The position numbers and the translations under genes were made by a program. Below are positions 35,761 to 48,240 of a stretch of 64,000 nt of DNA, one piece after another. Within the stretch, counting starts at the first letter, position 1. Each line of letters opens with the position of its first letter. The notes under the pieces are model-generated. The model was not told the DNA's origin, ran no database searches, and worked only from the letters and a program-made list of their open reading frames with translations. The stretch is from positions 18,178,358-18,242,357 of the forward strand of contig OY365810.1 of the NCBI GenBank assembly GCA_959347315.1, in the 5' to 3' direction. The stretch comes from Bimastos eiseni (Eukaryota > Annelida > Clitellata > Crassiclitellata > Lumbricidae).

Positions 35761-36660
35761 TCGTTCTCGACGCACTGGCGCCAGACGTATAGGCTCTTCT
35801 CAGACTGGGCGTTTCCTTTTCTCTACCTACCCCATCGCTATCTCTGTGGCCCAACCCGATTATGTTGTCCAAATTTAGTTTAACATTTTGTAAACTGGGT
35901 CGTTGCTCTGGCCAGGCTTTTACAATTGTATCGTTGCTACGGTCGGCTGTCAGTCTCATATTAGCAAAGTAATTCTTATCATCGATATCGATACTCGTCT
36001 TTGTTAAATCACCAACAACCAACTTTGCACTGTCATCAAAATCATCTTAGTAGAGCCAACTTTTGCTTGAATTGCATCGTCGGTCTCCTCAACATGAATT
36101 TTATTTATGCACATCATCTCAATATCATCACATCGTATTTCATTATTGTCACGGGTTTTATTGACTCCGTAATTGTACGCATCAGTATGCACGAATTGCA
36201 TTCTCTCTTCATTCACTCTTTGGGACTCATAGTCACCATCCACTCTCATGCGCATTTCGTTTACGCTGGTCCCGTAATTTATATCAATGACATTTGTATA
36301 GTTTCTGGCTTTTACATTCTTTCACCGAAACTGGTCTTAAATTACACTTCCTCATCATCATCTGGGGCAGTAACCATCCCAAATTCATTTCCGCGTGTGG
36401 GAAACATCTCGAACCTATCCCATCCTCGTCGCCACTTGTGGTGTCGCCGCCCCCGCTCCAGGTCGCTAATCCGGGGCGTGTTTGTGTGGGCGGACGATCA
36501 TATCCTCGTGGACCCTCTATTACACGGTTCGACCATCTATCCACCATCCGAGGCTCGAGGGGTAAAGGCCACGGCTCTCTTGTAAGAAGCAACCGGCGAC
36601 ACGGTTTGGGTTGGTCATTAGGGCCACGGGTTCCACTATCCCTTCCTTATTTTCCATGAT
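35761..36660 (-). other. Possible upstream part of Gypsy element B
   Basis: Several medium minus frames (35663-36022, 36284-36592, 36520-36747) have no domain I recognise: no zinc knuckle, no protease DTG. Position upstream of element B RT suggests gag/pr-derived sequence, but that is inference only. Confidence 0.3.
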
Positions 36661-36739
36661 TTCTTGGGGCAAGTTATCTTCCTCAGTTTCCGTTACATTA
36701 ATAGGGGATTTCACAGTTATCATCAATTGCATTATATCA

Positions 36740-36900
36740 AGCATCATCTTATTTGTCTATCTCTCTCCTCCTTCTCTATTATTCTTCTCTCTTCCTCCTC
36801 TGTCCTTCTTTCCTCTTGCTTTCCCTCTCCATTCTTCTCTCTTCCTTCTCTGTTCTTCTTTCTTCCTTCTCTATCCTGATTCTTTCCTCTCGCTCCTCAT
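36740..36900 (+). repeat. Pyrimidine-rich tract (ttcttctctcttcct)
   Basis: Low-complexity CT tract; frames on both strands are compositional. Confidence 0.8.
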
Positions 36901-38149
36901 TCATCTGCATATACCTATCAAATCTAGTTGACATAGAGGAGGAGGCAAGAGACCCCATTTCTCCGATCTGCGTCACAGTTTCCTTTTGAGACATTTTGTT
37001 ATAATTTATTAAAACAAGATATGAGCATCAATTACATCAACGTCGAGTCTATATTTATGGCCTGAGCAACTTGACTAATCCTGATATCAAGTTTTTTTTA
37101 AAGTTTGAATTGAAACCCAAAGTTACTTATCAGTTAATTCAAGCGTCTGTGTCCCTTCATCTTCAGTTCTCCTCGATTCTTCTGTTTCCGCCAGTCTTCT
37201 TCTTCGTCTGCTTCGACAGTACCACGACGACTCTGCCACCTACTTTTAACTATCGTATATATAGTCTACCTCAATATTCTAGTCGTTGTCTTCCAAGTCA
37301 CCTGACGATTGACTTATCTCTTGAGTTAAACTACTTTCTGATAAATTTTACAAGTCGACGGAGTCTCAACCTGTCTTGTCCGAAATCTCGTAGCCAACTG
37401 ACTAACTACTCTCTTTCCCTAGTTCATCACGCCGCGTCGTTAAAAATGACCTTTACACCTATATACGACTTCAATAGCAGCGTCCCTTCATTCCAAGAAT
37501 CGGGCCTCATGTCTGCCACGTGACCAACTCTCTCCTACCTTACTCTGTCTCCGGTCCACATATATCAAATATATACATATGCACATTTATGTAACATTAT
37601 CATTATATATATTTTATGTATATCCTTATATATTATTATTATTATTATTATATTGCTCTTGTTATTTTAAATATCTATTATCTATACAATGCAAAATATA
37701 CTTTTTAATATCTACGGATGACACAATATTATATATATATCTTTATATATACATAAGGATAGATAGTATAAAGGAGTGAAAATTGAGATAAGGTGGAGAT
37801 GTTCAAAATTGTAACAGCATAGAGGCCAGTTTTTGAAGTCCTCGTGTGACAATCGGGAAAAGCATCTTCCATCTTCTGGTTCCCTGAAGGCTGCTATATA
37901 CTTTTCTATGCTATTATTATAATTTATGTCATAACGAGATTTCTCATTCACACTTATCCAGCTGTTGATTGATCAGCCTTCTCAGCTTCACTGTCCCATC
38001 ATCTATATTTGGTTGTCGTTGATTCAGTTTCTCCGTCACATTCTTCACTACCGGAAAATCGCATTTTGTGGGAAAATCCAAATTTCAGTCAAACCATTCG
38101 ATGCAGTGCTGAAAGTGGTTTGAAAAGTGGCCGGTATAGGAGGCTAAAT
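36901..38149. other. Intergenic
   Basis: (ATT)n at 37635-37660 and AT-rich runs to 37760. The 150-codon frame at 37071-37523 has no family motif. Confidence 0.35.
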
Positions 38150-39575
38150 TGACTCCCCGGAAAAATTAACTACCGGACTGTATTGCACCTAGGATATATT
38201 GACTCTTGAGTTAATTGTACCTAGGATAAATCCACTCCCTTCTGCGAATAAACACTCCCGGGGAGCTAATTCTACCTATGACAAACTGACTCCCAGGGAG
38301 TTAATTCCCCCTAAGATAAACTGACTCCCACAGCTAATGCAATAGGGGAGTTAATTCTTCCTAGGACAAATTGACTCCCGGAGAGTAAATTCCTCCTAGG
38401 AAAAATTGATTCCTATACCTAATGCAGTTGGGGAATTAATTCTACCTAGGACAAAACTGACTCCCGGGGAGTTAATTCCTCCTAGGAAAGATTGATTCCC
38501 TAATCTAATGCAATAGGAAAGTTAATTCTACCTAGGACAAATTGATCCAGGTGAGTTAATTCTTCCTAGGATAAAATGACTCCTATACCTAATGCAGTAG
38601 GAGAATTAATTCTTCCAAGGATAAACTGACTTCCGGGGAGTTAATTCCTCCCAGGAAAAATTGATTCCCTAATCTAATGCAATAGGAGAGTTAATTCTAC
38701 ATAGAACAAGCTAATCCATAGGAATTAATTCTTCCTAGGATAAAGTTAATGACTCCTATACCTAATGCATAATGTATGGGAGTTAATTCTTCCGAGAATA
38801 AACTGACTCCCGGGAAGTAAATTCCTCCTAGGAAAAAATGACTCCCGTGTATAATGCAATAGGGGAGTGAATTCTACCCAGGACAAACTGACCCCCGGGC
38901 AGTTCATTCTTCTTGAATAAACTGACTTCAAGAGCTAATGCAATAGGGGAATTAATTCTTCCTAGGACAAATTGACTTCCGGAGAGTTAATTTCTCCTAG
39001 GAAAAATTGATTCCTGTACCTAACGCAGTAGGGGAGTTAATTCTACTTAGGACAAACTGACTCGCGGCGAGATAATTCCCTCTAGGCATAATTGATTCCC
39101 TAATCTAATGCAATAGAGGAGTTATTTCTACCTAGGACAAATTGATCCAGGGGAGTTAATTCTTCCTAGGATATAATGACTCCTATGCCTTATGCGGTAG
39201 GGGAGTTAATTCTTCCTAGGACAAACTGACTCCCGAGGAGTTAATTTCTCCCAGGAAAAATTGACTGCCAAATCTAATGCAATCGGGGAGTAAATTCCAC
39301 CTACGACAAATTGATCCAGGGGATCAATTAATTCCAGTTAATTCCTCCTAGGATAAAATGACTCCCAAATTTGATGCAATAGGGGAGTTAATTCTACCTA
39401 GGACAAACTGACTCCCGGGGAGTTAATTCCTTCTAGGATAAATTGAGTCCTATACCTATTGCGGTAGGACAGTTAATTCTTCCTAGAAAAAACTGACCCC
39501 CGGGAAGTTAATTCCTCCTAGGAAAAGTGGACTCCTATACCTGATGCAGTAGTGGAGTAAATTCTTCCTGCGACG
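38150..39575 (+). repeat. 85-bp minisatellite, left arm of a giant inverted repeat
   Basis: About 15-16 diverged units of roughly 85 bp, each with ggagttaattc, cctagga, ctgactccc and taatgcaatagg. Units with tctaatgcaatagg alternate with units having cctaatgcagtagg, giving a dimeric period of about 170 (for example ctaatg at 38505 and 38674). Words such as cctagg, gttaattc and cccgggga are themselves palindromic. Confidence 0.92.
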
Positions 39576-40565
39576 AATCCACAACAACACGAACAACAAC
39601 AACAACAACAAAAATAATATTAATAATAATAATAAAAATAACAATAAAAATATTAACAACAATAACAACAACAACAATAAAAATAACCAGACCGATGACA
39701 ATGACAATAACAATAGCAATAACAATAACAATAACGATAACAATAACAGCAACAGCAATATAAGCAATAACAATGACAATGACAATACAGATAATAACGA
39801 TGACAAAAACCACAATAACAGCAGTGACAACAACTACAATAACACTAACAACAGTAGCAATAACAACGATAACACCAATAACAACAATAACAATAACAAC
39901 AACAATAAAAATAACATTTACAATACCAATGGCAAGAGCAGTAGCAATAGCAATAACCATAAAATTGACAGTAACAATAACAATAGCAAGAGCAATAGCA
40001 GTAACAATAACCATGACAATAACATCAATAACAATAACAATAGCAAATGACCATAAAAATAGCAATAACAATAACAATAGCAATAGCAAGTGCAGTAGTG
40101 ATAACCATAAATTTGGCAATAACAATAACAACGGTAACAATAATAACTATAATAATAACAATAACAGCAATAACAATAGCAACTATCGTTAACTATCGTT
40201 ATTGTTGTCGTTATTGTTTTTGTTATAGTTATTGTCAATGTTATTATCACTGTGATTGTTATGGCTAATGTTATTGTTAATTATATTGTTGTTTTTGTTG
40301 TTATTGTCACTGTTATTATTGGCATTGCTATTGTCATTGTTATCGTTTATATTGTTAGTGCTGTCAATGTTATTGTAATCGTTATCAGTATTGCTATCGT
40401 TATTGTTGTTGCTGTCGTTATTGTTATTGTCTTTGTCATTGTCACTGCAATTGTCATCGTTCTTGTTATTTTTTTTGTTATTGTTATTTTTGTTGTTGTT
40501 TTTATTGTTGTTATTATTATTATTGTTGTTGTTGTTGTTGACGCCGTTGTTATTGTTGGTGGTGT
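39576..40565. repeat. AAC/GTT trinucleotide core with strand switch
   Basis: 39590-40187 is aacaacaataac-type sequence on the plus strand; from 40194 it becomes gttattgttgtc-type. The switch is centred on GTTAAC at 40188-40193. Edges mirror each other: gacgaatccacaac at the left and gtcgattcgtc at the right. Long NNN/TIT/VIV frames here are artefacts. Confidence 0.92.
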
Positions 40566-40995
40566 CGATTCGTCCTAGGAAGAAATAACTCCCCTACTGC
40601 ATTTGGAGTAGGAGTCCATTTTTCCTAGGAGGAATTAACTCTCTGGTAGTCAGTTTGTCCTAGGTAGAATTAACTCCCCTATTGCATTAGAAATGGGAGT
40701 CAATTTATCCTAGGAAGAATTAACTCCCTGTGAGTCAGTTTGTCCTAGGTAGAATTAACTCCCCTTTTGCATTAGATATGGGAGTCAATTTATCTTGGGA
40801 AGAATTAACTCCCAAAAGTCAGTTTGTTCTAGATAGAATTAACTCCCCAATTGCCTTCGGTATAAGAGTCAATTTATCCTAGGAATAATTAACTCTCCGG
40901 GAGTCAGTTTGTCCTAGGCAGAATTAGATAAAATGCGCTCCACTACTCAATTGTTCCTAGGAAGAATTAACTCCCGGGTCAATTTATCCTAGGAT
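40566..40995 (-). repeat. 85-bp minisatellite, right (inverted) arm
   Basis: About five units of the same minisatellite in reverse orientation (tcctaggaagaattaactccc, gagtcagtttgtcctagg, tattgcattag). Shorter than the left arm. Confidence 0.92.
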
Positions 40996-41990
40996 TGAGA
41001 ATAGTGACTATACTCTGCATACGCACAGTAACAGTTGCCTTCTAGATCTAGGTGTTATGTTATTGAAAACGTAATCACGGTTTTTAAATAGAAATAATGT
41101 CTAAAATATCATAAATGACTAAGCACCATGGACCCGGTAGAGATACATTAAGATACTGAAAGTTGATCTGGGGGCTCGCCTGACCCCCACTCCAGGGTAA
41201 ATTATGAGAATTAACCGGGGGTTTGAAAAATTCAATCACTGGACTTTGCGAATAAGTAGATGTTAGAATGGCCATTGTCAACCAAGTCTGAACCGTAAGA
41301 GTGAACACCAAATAATTATTATGAAAGCGTCACTCCGATCGAGTCACAGGGTTTGTCCAAAGGATAATCCAGCCAACAGTTGCAAAGTTAATTAAGAATC
41401 ACGTGAGTCGGAGTACGAATCATAGAAGAGGTGAGACCTCAATTCTGAATGGAAACACGAGAGGTGAAATAGGTAGAGGCACCTGAGGCAGGTGAGTGTG
41501 GGGGGGTCATTGGCAATGATGATGGAGGGAACCGAAATTTTGCGATTTCAGATGGAAGGTCGTCCCAGAGACGTTGTGCTTTGTTGGTTATGACTCACCA
41601 AGAGAAGATGAGATGAGAAATGACCTGGAATAGAGACAGACTGCTCAATCATCCTCTATCCCAAGTCACAACTCAGAAGGATAATCGAATAGAGTGAAAC
41701 CAGCCATTTTAACAGATTAAAAATAATTAGAAATTGCTTTCGGTCTAAGCACCATGACAAGTGAACGCCTCTTTGAACGGACATTAATATCGATCGCAAG
41801 GGAACACAAAGACTGAGAATAGTGACTAGGAACTTCGAATAGGAAGCAACAAATGCAAAAAAACAAATCAGAAATACTGTTACAAAAAAAACTACACTGA
41901 ACTCAGAAATATTTATATTCCGTGTGTAAGAAAAAACACTTGTCGGTGTGTTCCTAGAAAGTACCGTAGAGGGAAGACAGGTCGGAGCCA
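40996..41990. other. Intergenic
   Basis: No gene recognised. The words tgagaatagtgacta and ctaagcaccatg each occur twice, in swapped order (41000-41130 and 41745-41830). Confidence 0.35.
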
Positions 41991-41994
41991 AAAT

Positions 41995-42150
41995 CCATTT
42001 CCTTCTCCTTCACATCTTCCTCTTACTTATCGTCTTGCTTTTCCTTTTGTTTCTTTTTCTCTTTCTGCTCTTCCTCCTCTTTCACCTGTTCCTCTTCCTT
42101 CTCCTCTTCCTCCTCCTCCATCTCCTCTATAATTATCTTCATCATCATCA
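41995..42150 (+). repeat. Pyrimidine tract (cttcctctt)n
   Basis: CT-rich low-complexity block ending in tcatcatcatcat. Confidence 0.8.
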
Positions 42151-42154
42151 TCCG

Positions 42155-42240
42155 CAACTATTGGTTGGTCGTAGAGTTTAGGTTAAGACACTGGCATGCA
42201 GAGCAGAGGAAGAGAGTTTGATTCCTGCTACTCGTTAAAG
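42155..42240 (+). mobile_element. tRNA-Leu-like SINE head candidate
   Basis: ggttaagacactggcatgcag resembles the A-box and D-arm of tRNA-Leu, and gagtttgattcc resembles a B-box 40 bases later. Mismatched stems argue for a SINE or pseudo-tRNA. Confidence 0.45.
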
Positions 42241-42514
42241 TCGACTAGTCCTTCTGTCACTAGGCAGCGGTGTTGGTTAAATTAGACTATAACGTAATGA
42301 ACACATTCCGTGGCTGCCCATGGTCAATATTCGACTCCTGTAATAACGTCATTAACATGTCGTCATCGGTTCATAGTGTAGGCCTACCTAATTGTAATCA
42401 TACTGCAATTTGGTAGTTTGAAAATTCACCGCTTATATCGGGGATTTCTTTTTAGTTTGGTTCCGAAAACACTCTCAGCTGAAGTGGTTGTGTGCTGTCA
42501 AAACGAACAACGTC

Positions 42515-43027
42515 AAAACAAACATTGTGACCTTGACCCAATTCCAACCAGCTTACTAAAAGACTGCAACTCTTCTCGTTCCAACTATAACCAAGATCAT
42601 CAACCTGTACCTATCAACCGACAACCGGCACTTTTTCTATGCTTTTCAAGGACTCCGTTGTTAAACTACTCCTCAAGAAACCATCCTTAGACAAAGAACT
42701 TCTGTCCAACTACCGACCGATTTCAAATCTCTCTTTCTTATCCAAACTCTCGGAACGACTTGTCCTGTCTCATCTCAACGGCTTCCTAACTTCAAGCAAG
42801 CTCCTCAACTCAAATCAATCTGCATACACCAAACATCACTCTACTGTAACACTCCTCACCTCACTATACAACGAACTTGTTATGGCGATTGGTCGTCAAC
42901 AAGTCTCTAGCCTGTGTCTCTTAGACATCTCTGCCGCCTTCGACACCATAGATCACGCCATTCTTATCAAACGCCTGCCTTGCCTCTGCCTTTGGAATCT
43001 CTGGTGCTGCCCTATACTGGATAAAGT
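42515..43027 (+). pseudogene. CR1/Jockey-type LINE, 5' part of RT
   Basis: Plus-strand RT fragment: DLDPIPTSLLKDCN, LLKKPSLDKELLSNYRPIS, NLSFLSKLSERLV, HHSTVTLLTSL, then LLDISAAFDTIDHAIL, which contains the first catalytic Asp region. A frameshift lies near 42640, and another near 42990 leads to GISGAALYWIKS. It is cut at about 43027 by an insertion and resumes at 44396. The 5' end is truncated at about 42515. Confidence 0.88.
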
Positions 43028-44395
43028 CATGGTGTGCCGAACCACGGCACTGCGGCATTGTATCTCGATAGAGGGCGATTCCATACAATCGCACCGCTAG
43101 TTGGTATGCAGCGGCTATTGGTGAATGATAGGGCAGTATGTTAGCGGTAAGACCCGCGAAAGGTTGGCGCCAAAAACGTCAATTAAAGGAGAGCCTTGGC
43201 GCGAATCTGTGGAGACTCGCGGGAAGCAGCGGCCGAGAAACGTGTAGGAGCTCGTCGCATGCAGTGCAGTACACTCCTCCGGGAAGCAGGCGAAGTGGAG
43301 AAACTCGACGCTTGCGTTCGATCGAGAGTTACAAGGAGGTAGCCGCTGAGAGATGTCGACAAAGCGAGGGCTCGTTAGCAAGCAATCGAGAAGAGCGTGC
43401 GTCGGTAGTCATTGTGCTTCTAGTGTCGATAGGTCTACGTGAAAGGGCGTCACACGAGGAGTACATGGATATATTCCTTTTCATGTGTTTCGATGTTTAA
43501 TGTGGATTAACTCTGTTTACTACTGTTGATGTTAATGTAACGCCGAATAGAGGTGAGATACCCAGATAATATTTGTAATTGATGACAATCATAAGATAGA
43601 ACTGCTAATTAGATTTCATTTGATTGTATTGCTAGTGTACGATGTTTGTTTGAAGATAATCGTTAAACTGCAATAAGACAAGATAATTTCAGTGATCGAT
43701 TGTGGTTGTCTTTACTAGCTAACAAGTCTCAGAAATGGTGGGAAAGGATAGTGGCAGTCAGCTAGAAGACATTGACACTGATATCGGGCGCCATTCAAAT
43801 GTTGAGTTTCCTATACAGGAACCTACTTATAGGACACTGGCTACGATAGACATTAGCGGGTTCAAATCTCCCACTGAAGAAGTCGATGACAACGACTTGG
43901 CGGCAATTGGAGGTCTTACAGATAGCGGCAATTAAGCGCTTGAAGGAGGAACTAAGGCTGGAAATAAAATGGCGGGAACCGAACCAGGTGCCAGATTTGG
44001 CGCCACTGCGATCTCAACGGAAGTCGCGGACATAGGTCACGGCCTGTTAGGTGTAGAGATCCTGGATGATAGGCGCGCAATGCCTATCGCGGCCAATGAA
44101 GCGCCGCCAAGGCGAAGCAACCGATTGCGCCAAGAAGCGATGATTGACTACGGTCATTTCAGCTCTACTAGACATTTTCACGGAACTAACTCTCCTCCTC
44201 CTAGGCGGGAAGATGCAGCCGCCAGCTTCTGTCGATGGAGCATTGCCAGCCAGAGTTCCCGAAGCCGACGCTTACGCCTACGCGTTTTCCCGCTATGAAA
44301 TATGAGATGAAGAGGGCGCGCGCAGAACCGGGGGCGCGCGAAATAATCCAAAGCACCGAGACGGGGTTTGGCGTCAAGACGGTGGACCCGGTCGG
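43028..44395 (+). mobile_element. 1.37 kb insertion inside the LINE, unclassified
   Basis: The LINE frame before (WIKS) and after (YLSSCSFTVNAF) rejoin if about 1.37 kb is removed. The insert begins TGGTGTGCCG and ends GGTCGGCTCA, TG...CA as in LTR elements, but its two ends are not direct repeats of each other. A TGGCGCCA at 43165 could be a primer-binding site. One plus frame runs 43735-44298 with a single stop at 43933; it includes SGFKSPTEEVDDND and PPRRSNRLRQEA. More GC-rich than its surroundings, with GGGCGCGCGC words near 44315. No known domain. Possibly a deleted LTR element. Confidence 0.55.
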
Positions 44396-45640
44396 CTCAA
44401 TACCTTTCTTCATGCTCTTTCACTGTCAATGCCTTTGGTCACTCATCTAGTCCTCACAGTCTCACCTGCGTTGTTTCTCAAGGTTCTGTTCTTGGGCCTC
44501 TTTTATTCATTCTGTGCACCTCCCCACTCAGCAAACTCAATTCCTCGTCTTCTGTAGGTCATCACCTCTACGCTGACGATACACGATTGTTCATTTCTTT
44601 CTCCCCTCACTATTCACTGACACAATAAGTCACATAAAAACATATCGTCGTTACATCCACCTAAACCACTTAAAAACAGAGCAATTGAACCAACTTGCCT
44701 ACCCCTCCGACCTTCTTCAAACAAGTCCCACTTCTCCCGTGCCTTACTCTTCTGTCCGCAATCTTGGAATCATCTTCGATAAGAACCTTGCCTATTCTGA
44801 CCACATCAATCAGCTATCTCGCATCTGTGTAATCCGTCATCTTCGTCGACTGCGCCCAATACTCAACTGCAAGACTGCATGCACAATAGTCACACCAATC
44901 GTTCATTCAAAACTTGACTACTGAGATTCCATCTTTCACAATATCGACTCTTCACAAATAAAACGAATCCAAACATTTCAGGACGCTCTTGCTCGCGGAG
45001 TCACCAAAGCCCCCAAACAATATCATGTAACACCTGTTCTCAAATCACTTCATTCCCTGAAAGTCCCTCATCCGCTACCGCTACAAAATTGTATCTATCA
45101 CCTACAACGTACTTTAAACCTCTCAACCCTCTTACATTCGTCAACTACTTGCAATTCAATCGCCCGAATCAACTCGCTCATCGTCATCGTCATATCTTTC
45201 TCTGTCTCGACCTTCAGTCTCATCGTTCCTAAAATTCTGCAGCCGCTCCCTAGGCTGTTCTGCACCAGCCCTTTGTAACGGACTCCCAAAAGAACTCCGT
45301 CATTTTGCCCATCCCCACATTTCAACTCCAAATATAACCTCTTCTCCTCTTTTATTATCCTCTGACTGAAAACCGAACTCTTCAAGGTGTCCTATCCAGA
45401 TTCTACTCCTGCGCCACCATATGACCATCCTCATCACCGACTACCACCGTAGCACCATGCTGTCTCCTCGGCATGACCCCTTCCCGGGATTTTGACCTGA
45501 CACCGGAAAGAAACGAGAGTATTGGCTAATGCGGACTTGATTTGGTATAACGCAGTGAATAAGCTGGTCTTCCTGGCGTGGATATTGTGGGCGCTGAGAA
45601 ATTTTCGAAGATTTACATTATATTACATTACAGTGAGACT
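44396..45640 (+). pseudogene. CR1/Jockey-type LINE, 3' part of RT and tail
   Basis: Continues the RT: SQGSVLGPLLFILCT, HHLYADDTRLFISF (YADD intact), then SSVRNLGIIFDKNLAYSDHI. Later, degraded sequence reads FQDALARGVTKAPK. 45366-45640 is the 3' UTR shared with 9822-10092, ending in a ttacattatattacattaca tail. Several frameshifts (about 44640, 44930) make it non-functional despite the intact catalytic box. Confidence 0.88.
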
Positions 45641-46640
45641 TCCATTGTGCGCCAGTTTGTTGTGGGTCTGGTCGAGTGTTAATTGGCTGTCTATAGGCGG
45701 ATTGCTATTCACGGACCAGACCTGTTTACTGGTCATTTACGATCGACCGACCGACCGTCTAACCGACCAACCGACGGTCCGGCCTTAGAGCGGCTGGAGT
45801 TCGATCACCAGACTTTACGTCCATCTAACGTCGGCGTCTCTGGGTGCACTCTGAAGTATCTGCCTCTGCCTTGTCTCCTCTGCATCTCTGCCTGTCTGTC
45901 TGTCTGTCTGTCCGTCTGTCTGTCTGTTCGAGTGCGTGACGTGCGCATAATGGCTCTGTTTGAGTAAAATATTGGCCTATGGCATATACCATACCAAACA
46001 TGATATTGCATGCGTGAATTCCTAAACATTGATAGTACAACAGACAGAAAAAGAAAGAGAAGTTGACCTCTGTGCTGCAGATGCCAAAATAAAGTAATTT
46101 GCACTAATAATTGCATTCCTATGGAGTAGATCGTCGCTGCCATCGTTTTGAAACTGGAAGCGCCTACTACTCACTGGGTGGGTGGGTAGGTGGGGGGTTA
46201 ACACGTAGCGAATTCTACGCTTCTGCTGGTCATAATCAAACGAAAGAAATCATAAGAAGTCAGCTGAATCGAGAAGTGACGAATAATATAGAACATTATT
46301 GGGTACAATGTCTATTATTGTCTATTATTGGGTACAATCAGATGAGTATCTGATTGTGCATTGGTTGCCTGGTTGGTCGTCCAAATGACTATTGAGACTG
46401 AATTTCCAGTCGACCTGATCAACATCCGGGTTCGTCAGGTGCTTCTTGTCTAAGCTTAAGTTCGATCCGCTCCATTTAATTATAATTCTCATGTTCACTC
46501 TGAACCTGGAGCTGACCTGCTGCAGTAATAAACGACTTCTATTGCGACGAGAGATCTGTAGTAGGAAGTGTCAATTCAGATTTTCTCCTAATTTTTAGAA
46601 GTCTAATAATACAAGAGACGTGTGTTAAATATATTAACAG
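45641..46640. other. Intergenic
   Basis: (CTGT)n at 45893-45928. No gene recognised. Confidence 0.4.
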
Positions 46641-46664
46641 CATTGAAAACTAATATGCCATAAG

Positions 46665-46825
46665 TATATATATTATATATATATATATATTATATATACA
46701 TATATATGAAATATATATGTATATGTATATGACCAAACTGGTCGCTTTTTTATTGTATTCGAAAATCTAACATTTCACATATCCCTATATATATACAAAC
46801 ATATATATATATATATATATTGGCG
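46665..46825. repeat. AT-rich palindromic tracts
   Basis: Several (TA)n runs separated by short unique words, able to form hairpins. Confidence 0.8.
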
Positions 46826-47299
46826 CTGCTACATTTACGAATTTAGTAAATTAATCCTAATTAGCCGAACACGCCAGATGGTTATCGTAATTTCCAAACT
46901 TCTAAAGCGTCACTCGACACCAAGAGCTTGTTCAAGTGAGCTGCTCCAAATCAAATGGGTTGTCAAAAGGGTAGTTCCAGGAAAGGCCTAATCCTGTTTC
47001 CAAGTAGAATCAAACATCTAAACAGAGATTTTTAACTTGCCAATAGTATTTATGTTGATCTAAGTAGATAATTTGCTTATAGTGTAGGCCTTATTAAATG
47101 CTTTTGCATGATTCAATCAAAGTAAAACGTTTTAGATTTAGGCCTAGGCATATATCATTGAACAAAAGTCAATGTTCTCAGCAAGATCATGTTCGATTGA
47201 AATCGATGCCAATCCAGATAGACGTTCGTTTGTTATTGTTTATCGCAACTAACGTTTGATGATCTTCGATGCACTGAAGCCTCTTCGGCATTAGCAGAT

Positions 47300-48240
47300 A
47301 AGCCTATCTACTTTTATAAAGAAGAAAAGTGTAGGCTATGTAACCTTGTTCCATAAAAACTGTTCATCCTCTGCACCAATTGCTCCCAAATTTTCCAACA
47401 ATATTTCTTATCAGCCGAGGAAAAACATAGTGAGGAGGCTGACGATCCCAAAATCTTACCCATTCCCCATTTTTTGATGAAACTTCGTCGCAAATTACGC
47501 GTTAGTGCCACGCGCATTCATTCTAATTATAGTAATGCTCTGACCTTCGTGTTTTGTCTCTGGCCAATGGTGTCGATATGAAATTCGTGTCAATTCAAAC
47601 TCAGCCAATCCACGCACTAATAACACTAAACCAGGTCGCCAACACGTCATCAGATCTATGCGAACTTATTCATTTCGTCTAGACTCTAGACCCATTGTTT
47701 ACATGTTCTCAACAACACCAGGAAGAAACACGATCTTCGCTCTTGGTTAAAATAAATAATTATTATTTTCAATCAATAATTACGTTATGACTGACTATGT
47801 CGCGAAGCTTTTGAATTCAAGGAAGTCAGATACGGAAAACTTAAATGCATACATTGAACAATTTCTACGGGCAACCGATGACTATACGGGAAATTCCATA
47901 ATTGTAGTGAGCCAACTCTAGACGCATTTTTCTCAGATAAATAGGGCCTAGTTATCGCAGTACCTGTAGTCGTTTATCCATAACTTCCATCACGCCCTGT
48001 TGGGGCCAAATAGGAATGTAGATGACGCCTTCACGATCGAGGCGACAAACATTTTACAAACAGCCACAAAAACATTTAATCCACTCGAGCGATTGCTCTC
48101 AAATTTTGCACGAATACTTTTTAGCATCCGAGAAAGAACAATCAAAAAATGAGGTTCTACTAGGACAAAACCGGGTACTTTCAGCTAGTAACATAAAATC
48201 TGGCGTCAGAATTCAGTTGACGTTAGACCAAACACAGTAG
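47300..48240. repeat. Repeat-derived block including inverted partner of 28 kb
   Basis: 47580-47950 is the reverse-complement counterpart of 28110-28450. In addition 47345-47410 and 48065-48140 are diverged direct relatives (attgctcccaaattttc / attgctctcaaattttg, then ...agc(a)tccgagaaa / cagccgaggaaa). Overall structure unresolved. Confidence 0.55.

Noticed and set aside
39483..40588. Long VIVIV, LLLL and TITIT frames on both strands
   Set aside because: Trinucleotide core of the inverted repeat; frames are compositional.
41000..41830. Paired words tgagaatagtgacta and ctaagcaccatg
   Set aside because: Two shared words in swapped order with no other similarity between them; may be chance or old debris.
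43028..44395. Helitron or TIR transposon as the identity of the LINE insertion
   Set aside because: It does not start TC or end CTRR, and the ends are not inverted repeats.
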